Shown one piece after another: positions 7,533-16,400 of a stretch of DNA of 64,000 nucleotides. Positions within the stretch are counted from its first letter, which is position 1. Every line of letters begins with the position of its first letter. Under the pieces are notes generated by a model. That model was not told where the DNA came from and made no database searches. It saw only the letters and a list, made by a program, of their open reading frames with translations. This stretch comes from Mesorhizobium_K sp040049215 (GTDB lineage Bacteria > Pseudomonadota > Alphaproteobacteria > Rhizobiales > Rhizobiaceae). The DNA lies in the NCBI RefSeq assembly GCF_040049215.1, contig NZ_JBDZDN010000004.1, positions 385,505 to 449,504 on the forward strand, read 5' to 3'. Both the position numbers and the translations under genes were made by a program.

Positions 7533-8684
7533 ATGACCAAGTTCAGGACTACGCCGATCACCGCCGCCGAACTCACTGCCGAGTTCATGCGGCTGAAGCG
7601 CGGCTCCGTAACCCGCCGCCATTTTCTCGCTGTAACGGGGCTGGGGGCGGCGGCCGCTATCATGGGCCGCTCGGGTGTTTTCTCGCTCGACGCGCATGCC
7701 CAGGAACTCGGCACGCAGATGTCGCTCGCAACCTGGCCGAACTACCACGATCCGGCGACATTCGAGGCTTTCACCGCCAAGACTGGCGTTGCCGTCGAGG
7801 TCAACGTGTTCGGTTCCAACGAGGAGATGCTGGCCAAGTTGCAGGCCGGCGGTACTGGCTGGGACCTGTTCGTGCCAACCAATTACACGATCTCGACCTA
7901 CGCCAAGCTCGGCCTGATCGACACGCTCGATCTTTCGAAGGTGCCGAACTTCGATCCGGCGACGCAGAACCAGCGCTTTACCAACGAGGGCACAATAGAC
8001 GGCAAGGCTTATGCATTACCAAAGAACTGGGGCACCACCGGCATTGCCGTCAACACGGGCAAGCTGAAGGCACCGGTGACGAGCTGGAAGGAATTCTTCG
8101 AAGTTGCGCAGACCGAGGGCGACGGACGCGCGATGGTGCACGACTACCAATTGACCACAATCGGCAACGCGCTGGTCTCGCTCGGCTATAGCTTCAACTC
8201 GGTCGATGCAGCAGAACTCGCCAAGGCGGAGGAACTTCTCATCAAGGTGAAGCCGCACCTCTTCGCCATCAATAGCGACTACCAGCCCGCAATGCGCGCC
8301 ACCGACGCCTGGATGACAATGTGTTGGACGAATGACGGCGCGCAGCTCAACCGTGACATGCCGGAAATCGCTTTCATTCTCGGCTCGGACGGAGGCGAGA
8401 TCTGGTCGGACTTCTACGCGATCCCGACCAGCGCCGCGAACAAGCCTGCCGGCTATGCGCTCCTCGATTACCTGATGACGCCTGAAAACGCGGTCAAGGA
8501 ACACATCGCAAACGGCACGCCGACCACCGATAGCCGCGTGCTGGCGCTGTTGCCAGCCGAACTCACCGGCAACAAGATCGTCTATCCGGACGAAGCGGCG
8601 CTGACGAAGCTGGAGTTCGGTGCGGCGGTCACCCTGACCGACCCGGCGCGTGCCGAGGTCATGGCACGCTTCAAGTCGGCCTGA
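7533..8684 (+). CDS. Periplasmic spermidine/putrescine-type solute-binding protein with Tat signal
   Basis: A 383-residue binding protein of the PotD/PotF-like family. The N-terminus carries a twin-arginine export signal with an unusually long n-region: SVTRRHFLAVTGLGAAAA has Arg28-Arg29 preceded by 24 residues, and cleavage is likely after AHA near residue 55. The mature part has family features: LATWPNYHDPATFEAFTAKT, NEEMLAKLQAGGTGWDLFVP, PKNWGTTGIAVNT and DAWMTMCWTNDGAQ. Export in folded form is the expected consequence of the Tat signal. It lies 34 bases after the ATPase gene, with an AGGGGAACGTGC ribosome site. The real ligand (polyamine, amino acid or other cationic amine) cannot be told. 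Confidence 0.87.
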   Translation: MTKFRTTPITAAELTAEFMRLKRGSVTRRHFLAVTGLGAAAAIMGRSGVFSLDAHAQELGTQMSLATWPNYHDPATFEAFTAKTGVAVEVNVFGSNEEMLAKLQAGGTGWDLFVPTNYTISTYAKLGLIDTLDLSKVPNFDPATQNQRFTNEGTIDGKAYALPKNWGTTGIAVNTGKLKAPVTSWKEFFEVAQTEGDGRAMVHDYQLTTIGNALVSLGYSFNSVDAAELAKAEELLIKVKPHLFAINSDYQPAMRATDAWMTMCWTNDGAQLNRDMPEIAFILGSDGGEIWSDFYAIPTSAANKPAGYALLDYLMTPENAVKEHIANGTPTTDSRVLALLPAELTGNKIVYPDEAALTKLEFGAAVTLTDPARAEVMARFKSA

Positions 8685-8694
8685 TCGCACACGC

Positions 8695-9561
8695 ATGGCG
8701 CTTCAGGCCGGAACACGACGCAGCCTGGTGACGGCGGGGCTCGCTGCCCCCGCCGCGCTCTGGCTGCTCGGCTTCCTTGTTCTGCCCTTCCTCGCAATGC
8801 TGGTCTTCGCCTTCGGGCAGCGCGCGCCCGAAGGCGGCTATTTGCCTGCATTCACCTTCGAACAGTTCCTGAACCTGCCGGCGCGCGCCACTGCTTTCGC
8901 CAACACGCTCATGCTGGCGCCGGTCGGCGCGATGTTGTGCCTCGTCGTCGGCTACCCAGTTGCCTACTATCTCGCCATACGCGCCGAACCGCGTCATCGG
9001 TTGTTGCTCGTCTCGCTTATCGTTGTTCCGTTCTGGACAAGTTTGCTCGTGCGTACCTACGCGTGGATGTACATCCTTGGTTCGCGCGGTCTGCCAAACC
9101 TCCTGGACATGATCGGCTTGCCCGACATCCGAATGCTGAACACGCCCGGTGCCGTGCTGGTCGGCATCGTCTACGGTTACCTACCGCTGATGATCATGCC
9201 GATCTACGTGTCGCTTGAGAAGCTGGACCGTAGGCTGCTTGACGCTTCGGCGGACCTGGGGGCGAGGCCTCTATCGACATTCATTGGCGTGACCCTGCCC
9301 TTGTCGATGCCGGGCGTCATGACCGGCACCGCACTGGTCACGATCCTGCTGCTCGGCGAATACCTGATCCCGCAGCTTCTTGGCGGCGGCAAGGTTTTCT
9401 TCATCGGCAACGCACTGGTCGACCTGTTTCTGCAGTCGCGGAACTGGCCATTTGGTTCGGCGATCGCCGTCACGCTGGTCGTCGTGGTAGTCGTTGTGCT
9501 GGCGATTGCTATGCGCATCGCCTGGCGCTTCGCTGGCACCCGGCGGGTCGACCTCGTCTGA
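8695..9561 (+). CDS. ABC importer permease, PotB-like
   Basis: A 288-residue inner-membrane permease with about six helices. The cytoplasmic EAA-type loop that contacts the ATPase reads LLDASADLGARPLSTFIGVT followed by LPLSMPGVM (about residues 180-210). The start is taken as the ATG at 8695, ten bases after the binding-protein stop. An in-frame GTG at 8650 would overlap the previous gene and lacks sense. It ends one base into the next permease (TGATG), so the two permeases are translationally coupled and form the heterodimeric channel. Length and motifs match PotB/PotH. Confidence 0.9.
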   Translation: MALQAGTRRSLVTAGLAAPAALWLLGFLVLPFLAMLVFAFGQRAPEGGYLPAFTFEQFLNLPARATAFANTLMLAPVGAMLCLVVGYPVAYYLAIRAEPRHRLLLVSLIVVPFWTSLLVRTYAWMYILGSRGLPNLLDMIGLPDIRMLNTPGAVLVGIVYGYLPLMIMPIYVSLEKLDRRLLDASADLGARPLSTFIGVTLPLSMPGVMTGTALVTILLLGEYLIPQLLGGGKVFFIGNALVDLFLQSRNWPFGSAIAVTLVVVVVVVLAIAMRIAWRFAGTRRVDLV

Positions 9562-10388
9562 TGCGCGCGCTTGTCTTCGCTGTGTATCTGTTCCTCTACG
9601 CACCGATCGCGCTGGTCGTGCTATTTTCGTTTAACGCCGGCCGCAGCGCCAGCGAATTCACCGGCTTCTCGCTGGCCTGGTACAGCAAGGCGTTCTCCAA
9701 CACTTTCCTGATCCAGGCACTCGTCAACAGCCTAGTCATCGCGACCATCAGCGCCGCCTTGGCCGCGGTGGTAGGCACAATGGCGGCCCTCGCCATTGAA
9801 CGTATGGGGCCACGCATGCGCACCATCTTCGACGCGCTGTTTGCTGCGGCGATTGTGGTGCCGGGCGTGGTCATCGGCATCGCCACGCTGGTCGCGCTCG
9901 CCGCGGTCTTCTCGGTCATCAATCCGGCAGTCGCCAGCATATGGCCCGGAGACCGCCCACCACAGTTCCGGCTCGGCTACGCGTCGATCATAGCCGCCCA
10001 CGGACTGTTCTCGATGGCGGTGGTGACGATGATCGTCAGAGCACGAATCGCCAGCCTCGGCCGCGACATCGTCGAGGCGTCGAGCGACCTCTATGCGACG
10101 CCGCTGGGAACGTTCCGCCAGATCGTTCTGCCACAGATCATGCCGTCGATCCTCGCAGGCTTCCTCCTCGCCTTCACCTTCTCTTTCGACGACTTCATTG
10201 TCGCCTTCTTTGTCGCAGGGTCGAATACGACGCTGCCGATCTATGTCTTTGCGTCAATCCGCCGTGGCGTGACGCCTGAGATCAACGCCGTGGCCACCTC
10301 GGTACTCGTCGCGTCGCTTGTCCTCATCTTCGCCGCGCGTTTGCTGATGCGCGAGAAAAAACCCAGAAAGGCAGGAGGTGTCGAATGA
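9561..10388 (+). CDS. ABC importer permease, PotC-like
   Basis: The second permease, 275 residues with about six helices. The EAA loop is IVEASSDLYATPLGTFRQIV followed by LPQIMPSI. FSFDDFIVAFFVAGSNTTLP is the typical PotC/PotI pattern after the loop. It overlaps the PotB-like gene by one base and the following dehydrogenase gene by four bases (ATGA), so the dehydrogenase is part of the same operon. Confidence 0.9.
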   Translation: MRALVFAVYLFLYAPIALVVLFSFNAGRSASEFTGFSLAWYSKAFSNTFLIQALVNSLVIATISAALAAVVGTMAALAIERMGPRMRTIFDALFAAAIVVPGVVIGIATLVALAAVFSVINPAVASIWPGDRPPQFRLGYASIIAAHGLFSMAVVTMIVRARIASLGRDIVEASSDLYATPLGTFRQIVLPQIMPSILAGFLLAFTFSFDDFIVAFFVAGSNTTLPIYVFASIRRGVTPEINAVATSVLVASLVLIFAARLLMREKKPRKAGGVE

Positions 10389-11146
10389 TCCTGAAGGATC
10401 GTGTCGCGTTGGTCACCGGCGCCGGCTCTGGTATCGGACGAGCTGGTGCCGTCTTGTTGGCGCGCGAAGGCGCGACCCTCGTCGTGCTTGATCGAAACCA
10501 CGAGACAGGCGCGGAAACGGTCGGGACGATCAGGGCAGAAGGCAACGACGCTGATTCATATGCTGTCGACGTCACCGACGACGACGAGCTTTCCGCAGTG
10601 ATTGCGGATGTACTGGCGCGTTATGGCCGCATCGACATCCTGCACAACCACGCCGGCGCTCAGGTTTCCGGGGACCTCGAGACGGTAGACCCGGACGGCT
10701 TCGACCGGTCGTGGGACCTTAACGTGCGCGCCCATTTCATGGCGGCGCGTCTGGTGATGCCGGCGATGAAGGCCGCCCGCAAGGGCGTGATCCTCAACAC
10801 TTCCTCGAGTTCCGGCGTGCTCTATGATCGAGAGATGATCGCCTACACCACCAGCAAGCACGCCGTGATTGCGATGACGCGCCAGATGGCGGGCGACTAT
10901 GGCCGCTTCGGTATCCGCGTCAACGCGCTGTGCCCTGGCTGGGTCGATACTCCGTTCAACGATCCATTCATTGCCCAGATGGGTGGCCGCGGCCGGATCG
11001 AAGCCTACATGCAAGACAGAGTGCCGCTAGGCCGATGGGGCACTGTCGATGAGATTGCCGAAGCGATCCTGTTTCTCGTATCCGACCGGTCGTCCTATAT
11101 GACCGGCCAGATTCTCGTCGTCGATGGTGGCGAGACGGTTGTATGA
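10385..11146 (+). CDS. Short-chain dehydrogenase/reductase at end of the polyamine-type operon
   Basis: A 253-residue classical SDR oxidoreductase. The Rossmann motif is TGAGSGIG (residues 11-18), the catalytic Ser is in NTSSSSG and the Tyr/Lys pair in YTTSK. The usual NNAG reads NHAG here, a mild deviation at a structural Asn. The C-terminal DGGETVV ending is typical. Its ribosome site GGCAGGAGGTGTCGA precedes the ATG, which overlaps potC. Being coupled to the importer suggests it oxidises the imported compound or a derivative. The substrate is unknown. Confidence 0.85.
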   Translation: MILKDRVALVTGAGSGIGRAGAVLLAREGATLVVLDRNHETGAETVGTIRAEGNDADSYAVDVTDDDELSAVIADVLARYGRIDILHNHAGAQVSGDLETVDPDGFDRSWDLNVRAHFMAARLVMPAMKAARKGVILNTSSSSGVLYDREMIAYTTSKHAVIAMTRQMAGDYGRFGIRVNALCPGWVDTPFNDPFIAQMGGRGRIEAYMQDRVPLGRWGTVDEIAEAILFLVSDRSSYMTGQILVVDGGETVV

Positions 11147-11479
11147 GTCGATCGGCCCCGAATCTCAGCATTTGCTTTCTTGCTATAAGAACCGACCCGC
11201 CTAACACCTTCCCTAAGCTGCCAGTCTGCAAAGCGCCTCATCTCGGACATCGAGCGCTTGTGCGAGAATATCAGGAAGCAGACGTTTCGGCATAGGCATC
11301 AGCATGCATGGGCATAGGCATCGGCAATGCCCGCGATCCGATTGAGCACTTGCTCGATCACAGGGGCCTCTCAGTCTTGCGACGATCGAGATTGCACCTG
11401 GCCTGCGGATCGTTGGCGCGGAGGTGTTGTCCTGGCAGAGCGTCCACATCAACGGCCTTCCGGCCGACGCAGGCGTCTA
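11147..11479. other. Intergenic stretch between convergent genes
   Basis: About 330 bases with no recognisable gene. The one visible structure is an exact 12-base direct repeat GGCATAGGCATC at 11289-11300 and 11311-11322, two helical turns apart, next to a palindromic GCATGC. There is no T-rich hairpin that would serve as a clear terminator for the polyamine-type operon. Confidence 0.4.
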
Positions 11480-12184
11480 TCAGGCAGCAGACCTCTGGAC
11501 TGCGCCAGTTTCTCGCACCAGAAAGGCGTCGTGCCGGTCGAGAAATTCGAGCAGCCGTTCTGCATAGTCGACGCCAACGGCGTTCTTGACGCTGGCGCGG
11601 CTGGCTAACGACCGGCGCCAAGCGCCCACCTTAGGCAGTCCGTCGAAGACGTGGCTATCCGACAGGGTGTCGAACACATCGAAGTAGCGGAACACGGGTG
11701 CAAACACTGCGTCCACAAGGCTGAACGCGTCGCCGGAGAAGAAGGGACCTTCGTCCAGCGCGGCTTCGACGCGGGCGAATTTCGCTGCAAGCGCCGCAGC
11801 CTTTGCCAAATAGCCGGCTTCATCGCGCGCTGTCTCGAGCCCCCAAACGTCGCCGAGCACCGCCGAACCGAACTCCATCCACGCGCGATGGCCGGCACGG
11901 TCGAGCGGATCGGTAGGGTGCAGTCGGGGACCGCTTAGCGCCTCGTCGATATACTCGCAGATCACTGCGCTTTCGAAGATGACGGCTTCGTTGCCGTCGT
12001 CGCGCCGGATAACAAGGAGCGGCACCTTGCCAAGAGGCGAGATCGTCGTGAACCAGTCCGGCTTGGCCGAAAGGTCCACATAAACACGCTCGAACGGAAT
12101 GTCCTTTTCGGCCAGCACGATGGCCGCGCGCTGGACGTAGGGGCACAGGTGGTGGCTGATCAGGGTGAGCTTTTGCATAGACAT
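11480..12184 (-). CDS. Glutathione S-transferase family protein
   Basis: A 234-residue cytosolic GST. The N-terminal thioredoxin-like domain has SHHLCPYVQRAAIVLAEKDI, with Cys in CPYV as in omega-type or Cys-GSTs, then PLGKVPLLVI (cis-Pro) and ESAVICEYIDE (Glu-Ser that binds glutathione). An all-helical C-terminal domain follows. The start is the ATG at 12184, because GAAGGAGG sits a few bases upstream. An in-frame ATG at 12229 would overlap the operator. It is divergent from a MarR regulator that probably represses it. Likely role: glutathione-dependent reduction or detoxification. The substrate is unknown. Confidence 0.88.
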   Translation of the reverse strand: MSMQKLTLISHHLCPYVQRAAIVLAEKDIPFERVYVDLSAKPDWFTTISPLGKVPLLVIRRDDGNEAVIFESAVICEYIDEALSGPRLHPTDPLDRAGHRAWMEFGSAVLGDVWGLETARDEAGYLAKAAALAAKFARVEAALDEGPFFSGDAFSLVDAVFAPVFRYFDVFDTLSDSHVFDGLPKVGAWRRSLASRASVKNAVGVDYAERLLEFLDRHDAFLVRETGAVQRSAA

Positions 12185-12217
12185 GGAAGCCTCCTTCAAT
12201 GGGCTGACTCGCGATAC

Positions 12218-12279
12218 ATGCATATGCATCTACTTATCACCCCTTGCCTTGCCCTGCAAGATAGATGTAGATGCATCTA
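12218..12279. promoter_or_regulatory. Two palindromic MarR-type operator candidates
   Basis: ATGCATATGCAT (12218-12229) and TAGATGCATCTA (12268-12279) are perfect 12-base palindromes. Both contain the element ATGCATCTA (12224-12232 and 12271-12279), 47 bases apart. They lie between the divergent GST and MarR start codons, the second one reaching into the MarR ATG. This is the standard layout for a MarR protein that represses itself and its neighbour. Function is inferred from position and symmetry. Confidence 0.55.
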
Positions 12280-12740
12280 TGTCGAAATCGTCTCATGGTG
12301 CCACCAAGCAAGCTCCCAGCTCCGCTGCCATGCAAGCCTGGATCGCCCTCATGCGGACGCAGAAGCGGTTGCTGGATCTGGTCGAGAACGACCTCAAACG
12401 GGCCGGGTTGCCTCCACTCGGCTGGTACGACGTACTGCTGGAGCTATGGCGCGCGGACGGCGGGCGCCTCAGGCCGCTCGATATCGAGAAGCGCACGCTG
12501 CTTGCGCAATACAATCTGTCGCGCCTGCTCGCCCGGCTCGAGCGCGAAGGGCTGATTGGCGTGGAGGCCGATCCCGAGGATGGCCGCGGCAAGTGGGCGG
12601 TTATCACGAGCGAAGGCCTGGCCGTGCGCGAGGCCATGTGGGCGGTTTATGCCGGCTCCATCCGCGAACATGTCCAGAGCAAGCTCAGCGAAGACGAGGC
12701 AACCCGGCTTGGAACATTGCTCGCACGGATTTCCACATGA
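12279..12740 (+). CDS. MarR-family transcriptional regulator
   Basis: A 153-residue winged-helix regulator. After a short polar N-terminus come LMRTQKRLLDLVENDLKRAG and LPPLGWYDVLLELWRADGG, then the recognition region LLAQYNLSRLLARLEREGLI and the wing EADPEDGRGKWAVITSEG, all typical of MarR. The start chosen is the ATG at 12279. An in-frame ATG at 12165 lies inside the GST gene and would make a non-homologous Cys-rich extension. It is divergent from GST and probably represses both through the palindromes between them, releasing on binding a phenolic or oxidised ligand. Confidence 0.85.
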   Translation: MSKSSHGATKQAPSSAAMQAWIALMRTQKRLLDLVENDLKRAGLPPLGWYDVLLELWRADGGRLRPLDIEKRTLLAQYNLSRLLARLEREGLIGVEADPEDGRGKWAVITSEGLAVREAMWAVYAGSIREHVQSKLSEDEATRLGTLLARIST

Positions 12741-12805
12741 GCCGGACGGTGTGATAGCGTGGCGGGCCATTCGACGAGTGTCCTTCCTGCGGCCTCGGAG
12801 AGGAG

Positions 12806-12830
12806 CGCTGGCCATCGGCGATGGCCAGCG
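12806..12830. terminator. Strong hairpin between convergent MarR and DUF302 genes
   Basis: A perfect 11-base-pair stem CGCTGGCCATC / GATGGCCAGCG with a three-base loop lies six bases beyond the stop of the DUF302 gene and 65 bases beyond the MarR stop. TGTTGTT follows on the plus strand, but there is no long T run. It probably ends transcripts from both sides. Confidence 0.55.
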
Positions 12831-12836
12831 TGTTGT

Positions 12837-13316
12837 TCATTTGCGGATCGCCGATGTCACGGACTCGATGACCTCGGTCGCCATCTTGAATTCCTTGTCG
12901 CGACTGGAGATGCCGTGGCGTTTGGCGATGTAGCCGAAGTCCGTATAGGCGGCATACACCGAACCGTCTTTGGTCTGGTACACGAGCACCCGGACTGGCC
13001 AATCGAGGCCGGCCTCGGGGTTGGCGGTGATGAACGTCGTGCCGAGCGCCGGGTTACCGAACATGACCAGTTTCGAAGGGGCGACCTTGTTGCCGGCGGC
13101 GTTGCCCAGCCTCGACTGGTCGATGACACCGAACAGCTTTATGCCCTTCTTGGCCACATCCTTCTTGATGCGCGCGACGGTCTCGGTGACTGAATAGCTG
13201 CTCTTCACCGTTACGACGCCGTTTGACGGATTGGCGCCGGCCGAGCTCATGGTCAGTGGGATCGCAATAGCCATCAGGCCCGCGACAAGTATGGATTTGA
13301 ACGACTTCATTGCCAT
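12837..13316 (-). CDS. Exported DUF302-domain protein
   Basis: A 159-residue protein with an N-terminal Sec signal (MAMKSFKSILVAGLMAIAIP, cleavage near SAGA) and a DUF302 domain covering most of the rest: ETVARIKKDVAKKGIKLFGV, then KLVMFGNPALGTTFI and WPVRVLVYQTKDGSVYAAYT. Start codons at 13322, 13316 and 13310 are possible. 13316 sits eight bases after AGGAG and is preferred. DUF302 proteins are small periplasmic or cytosolic proteins of unknown biochemical function, often near redox or heavy-metal genes. It lies 107 bases downstream of an MFS gene on the same strand. Confidence 0.8.
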   Translation of the reverse strand: MAMKSFKSILVAGLMAIAIPLTMSSAGANPSNGVVTVKSSYSVTETVARIKKDVAKKGIKLFGVIDQSRLGNAAGNKVAPSKLVMFGNPALGTTFITANPEAGLDWPVRVLVYQTKDGSVYAAYTDFGYIAKRHGISSRDKEFKMATEVIESVTSAIRK

Positions 13317-13423
13317 CTTCATTTCTCCTGATTGAGACCGGTCGGATGACCGAATGCGTTGAGTATGAAGCCGCAGCACGGGCTTGAATAATGCCGTTGC
13401 CGGCGTGAATCGATGAGTGCTGA

Positions 13424-14623
13424 TTATCGCTCGGGAACATTCAGCAGCCGTGCGATCGCCGCCGCCAGCGCAAGCGCCGCCACAAGTACGACCACGCATG
13501 CCATCCAGCCCAACCGATCAAAGACCTGTCCCAGCACCAGGCTGCCGACGAGCCCGCCCGAATAATACGACGCAAGGTAGATTCCGCTCGCAACCGCCCG
13601 ATCCCGCTTTGCCGTGCGACTGACATGGCCAGTGGCAATCGCCTGCGCGAGGAATGTGCCAACCGCCACCAAAGCGAGACCCGTGAGGACAACCCCCAAA
13701 TTCGTGCTGAGGAGGGCTATCACGCCCGCGATGGCAAGCCCAAGCGTGATGGCGATGCCCTTGCCTGGGCCGACCCGCATGGCCACGCGTGCGGCCAGCG
13801 GAGTGGTCAACATGGATGGCAGGAACACCAGATAGACCAGACCCAGCGCCATCGGCGAGAGTGATAACGGCTCTGCCACCAGGTGAAAATTCACGTAGGT
13901 ATAGGTGCCGATGAACACGAACAGGATCAGGAAGCCTATTGCAAACGTGATCCTCAATTCGCGATGCGCCAGGTGAGCCTTCCATGCGCCGACCGACGAT
14001 GCCGTACCCATGGAAACGGACATTGACCGCTCCGTCTTCTTCAGTGCGAAGAAGACAAGAACTCCGCCGGCGATGTTCAGGGCCGCGAAGGTGACGAAAT
14101 TGATTGGCACGCCGAAGGAATCCGCCACGGCGGCGGAGAGAATGCGGCCGAAGAAATTGCTTGCGACATTGCCGGTCACATAGGCTGCAAGCGCACCTGT
14201 CGCCATCGATGGAGAAAAATGCTCCGCAAGGTAGGCGACCGTCAGGGTGAAGGCGGCGGACATGCAGAGGCCCTGCGCGATCCTCAGCATTGCGAAGACG
14301 GCGATGTTGTCGGTGATGGAGAGCAGGAGTGTCGGGATCGCCAGAACGACTAGGCTCATCCAGATTCCGTTCCGGCGATCAATATCCCGGGCAAATAGCG
14401 CGATCGCCAATCCGGATACGGCCATGCCGAAGGTGCTCGCATTGACGGCAAATCCCATGGTCGCACGGCTGACGCCGAATCGCTCGACCAGCGAAGGCAG
14501 GATCGCCTGCGCCGCAAACAGATCGACCAGCGTCAGGAAGGCGATCAGTGTTATAAGGGCAAACCGCGCGGTGTCGGCGGCAATCGTGCGGGCGTTCCGC
14601 ACGGCCGGATCCATGATCGTCAT
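13424..14623 (-). CDS. MFS transporter (YnfM/arabinose-efflux type)
   Basis: A 399-residue major facilitator protein with 12 predicted helices. The loop after helix 2 reads ARDIDRRNGIWMSLVVLA, a variant of the MFS motif A, and RIAQGLCMSAAFTLTVAYLA in helix 4 matches the drug/sugar-efflux branch. The start is the ATG at 14623, with GGAG seven bases upstream. The longer frame from 14641 lacks a ribosome site. It probably exports a small molecule or drug. The substrate is unknown. A 76-base gap separates it from the cupin gene upstream on the same strand. Confidence 0.85.
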   Translation of the reverse strand: MTIMDPAVRNARTIAADTARFALITLIAFLTLVDLFAAQAILPSLVERFGVSRATMGFAVNASTFGMAVSGLAIALFARDIDRRNGIWMSLVVLAIPTLLLSITDNIAVFAMLRIAQGLCMSAAFTLTVAYLAEHFSPSMATGALAAYVTGNVASNFFGRILSAAVADSFGVPINFVTFAALNIAGGVLVFFALKKTERSMSVSMGTASSVGAWKAHLAHRELRITFAIGFLILFVFIGTYTYVNFHLVAEPLSLSPMALGLVYLVFLPSMLTTPLAARVAMRVGPGKGIAITLGLAIAGVIALLSTNLGVVLTGLALVAVGTFLAQAIATGHVSRTAKRDRAVASGIYLASYYSGGLVGSLVLGQVFDRLGWMACVVVLVAALALAAAIARLLNVPER

Positions 14624-14699
14624 CTGAAATCTCCAGGCCAAGGCGCTCCCGGCTGCTGAGACGGCCGGGAGCGGTGTTGCTGTGGGGAGGATGCGGCGC

Positions 14700-15200
14700 C
14701 TACATCGCCTCGTCGTGATCAGCCTCGGGCGATACGATGTCGGCCGAATAGAGCACGGCGACGCTGCTGCCGTTGTTTTTCCACCAGTGCGACAGGGCGC
14801 CGAATTCCGCCGTCACCTCGCTCGTCTTGTGCTCGATCGGCACCTTGCAGGTGCTGCGGTACTCCGTGATCGAACCTTCGACGACGAGGATGCTCGCCGG
14901 ACGCGCCTCGTGCGAATGCCACGGCACCACGCCGCCCGGCTGCACGACAAGCTTGCGCATGCGCAGCATGCTGCCCTTCCATGCATCCCCCTTCGAGGAA
15001 AGGTCGATCGACGAAAGCACGTCGTCGGTCACGCCGGACGGCATGGTGGCGCCCGGCTCCATGGCATTCTGCGCAACCTGGTCGGCGGGGCATTCGCCGG
15101 CGAAGGCCGGGCCAGCCTGGATAGCGGCAGCGCCGGCGAGCACGCCGAGCACCACGGCGATGTCGAACTTGGCGCGGCGGGCAGTCAGTTTCAAAGTCAT
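14700..15200 (-). CDS. Exported cupin-domain protein
   Basis: A 166-residue protein with a signal sequence (FDIAVVLGVLAGAAAIQAGP, cleavage near AFA|GE) and a single cupin fold: KLVVQPGGVVPWHSHEARPA, then SILVVEGSITEY, giving the His-x-His and the Gly-rich turn of a metal-binding cupin. Two Cys (ECPAD and STCKV) might form a disulfide in the periplasm. The start at 15200 follows AAAGGAGAAAGCTC, a good ribosome site. Function is unknown. Similar proteins are annotated only as cupins. It lies 76 bases upstream of the MFS gene and may be co-transcribed with it. Confidence 0.78.
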   Translation of the reverse strand: MTLKLTARRAKFDIAVVLGVLAGAAAIQAGPAFAGECPADQVAQNAMEPGATMPSGVTDDVLSSIDLSSKGDAWKGSMLRMRKLVVQPGGVVPWHSHEARPASILVVEGSITEYRSTCKVPIEHKTSEVTAEFGALSHWWKNNGSSVAVLYSADIVSPEADHDEAM

Positions 15201-15339
15201 GAGCTTTCTCCTTTGTCGACCCCGGCCGGACGGCCCTCGGGGCAATGGAGAAAGTCTGCGCGCCTGCGGCTTCCAAGAGAAATGCCAGGTGCTTCTGAAA
15301 TCGATAGCCTAGCGGTATGGCAGGTGTGACGCGACCAGC

Positions 15340-16257
15340 TCAGGCTGCCGGCGACAGCCTGAGCTGCGGCTGCGCGCCGCCTTCCGCCCAGTTGTAGGAT
15401 TTGACGGCGCTGACGAAAGTGGAGACCGCCGGCGAAAAACGGCGACCCGCAACGGTGACCAGCGAGATCTCTCGCACGACCTCTGGATCGGTCACCGCAC
15501 GCACCTGCAGACCTGGGATCGCCGCGCTGTATTCTGGCAGGAAGCAGATGCCAAGACCGCCGACCACCATATTCTGGATCCAGTCTTCCCGTTCGCTGGA
15601 GTAGGACACATGCAGGTTCACGCCCCGCGCATTGCATATGTCCGACAGGTGATCCCAGTATTCGCAGTTCATGCGGCGCAGATAGATCTCGCCGTCGATC
15701 GCCTCGACAGGCACGACATCGAGCTGGGCAAGGCGATGTCCTGGCGGGAATGCCAGCATGAAGCGCTCGCGAAACAGCGGCGTAACGTCGAAACGCTCCG
15801 GAAAGCGCTCGCTGGAGGCCATTATGGCGACATCTATCTCGCCGGTCTCCAGCAGGTTGGACAGCCGGTCCGGAACTCCTTCGACCAACTGCAACTGAAT
15901 GCCCATGTGTCTGCGGTTGAACTCGGTAAGCAGGCCGGTGAAGCGCCGCGGACCGATGGTGCACATGATGCCGACCTTGAGGTTGGCATCATTCATGCAG
16001 AGGAAGCGTGAGGCTTCCTGACGTGCGCCGGACAGCTCGTCGAGCACCTGTTGGAAGCGGGGCCTCAGCAGCGCGCCGAGATCGGTGATGTGGGTCAGGT
16101 TGCGCTCACGGCGCAGCAACAGCCCTCCGACCTCGTCCTCGAGCTGCTGGATCGCCCTGCTCAGCGCCGGCTGGGTGACATGACATCGTTCTGCGGCACG
16201 CGTGAAGTTTCGCGTTTCACAGACGGCCAGGAAATAACGGATGTGATGTATGTCCAT
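15340..16257 (-). CDS. LysR-family regulator divergent from bdhA
   Basis: A 305-residue LysR protein. The helix-turn-helix is HIRYFLAVCETRNFTRAAER and CHVTQPALSRAIQQLEDEVG (residues 5-44), followed by the co-inducer-binding domain. The start is the ATG at 16257 (MDIHHIRYF). The longer frame from 16329 would run into the divergent promoter. The gene is divergent from bdhA with 143 bases between start codons, so control of 3-hydroxybutyrate genes is plausible. The neighbouring short palindrome ATTCGTGAAT at 16301-16310 may be part of its site. Its N-terminal half closely resembles the LysR gene at 25186-26091. Confidence 0.88.
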   Translation of the reverse strand: MDIHHIRYFLAVCETRNFTRAAERCHVTQPALSRAIQQLEDEVGGLLLRRERNLTHITDLGALLRPRFQQVLDELSGARQEASRFLCMNDANLKVGIMCTIGPRRFTGLLTEFNRRHMGIQLQLVEGVPDRLSNLLETGEIDVAIMASSERFPERFDVTPLFRERFMLAFPPGHRLAQLDVVPVEAIDGEIYLRRMNCEYWDHLSDICNARGVNLHVSYSSEREDWIQNMVVGGLGICFLPEYSAAIPGLQVRAVTDPEVVREISLVTVAGRRFSPAVSTFVSAVKSYNWAEGGAQPQLRLSPAA

Positions 16258-16400
16258 GGCCGTTTCTAGCGCGCCAACGCGCGCGGCGCACAATGCAATT
16301 CGTGAATGAATACGATGCCCGACCGGCATTTCAGTCTCCGGCGCATGGCAGGCAGAGTCTCGTCAGATACCGCGTCGATGCGGCCAGATTGGAGACAGAA

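Noticed and set aside
11289..11322. Direct repeat GGCATAGGCATC as a possible CRISPR or phage att site
   Set aside because: Only two copies of 12 bases with a 10-base gap, no cas or integrase gene nearby. Likely chance or a minor regulatory repeat.
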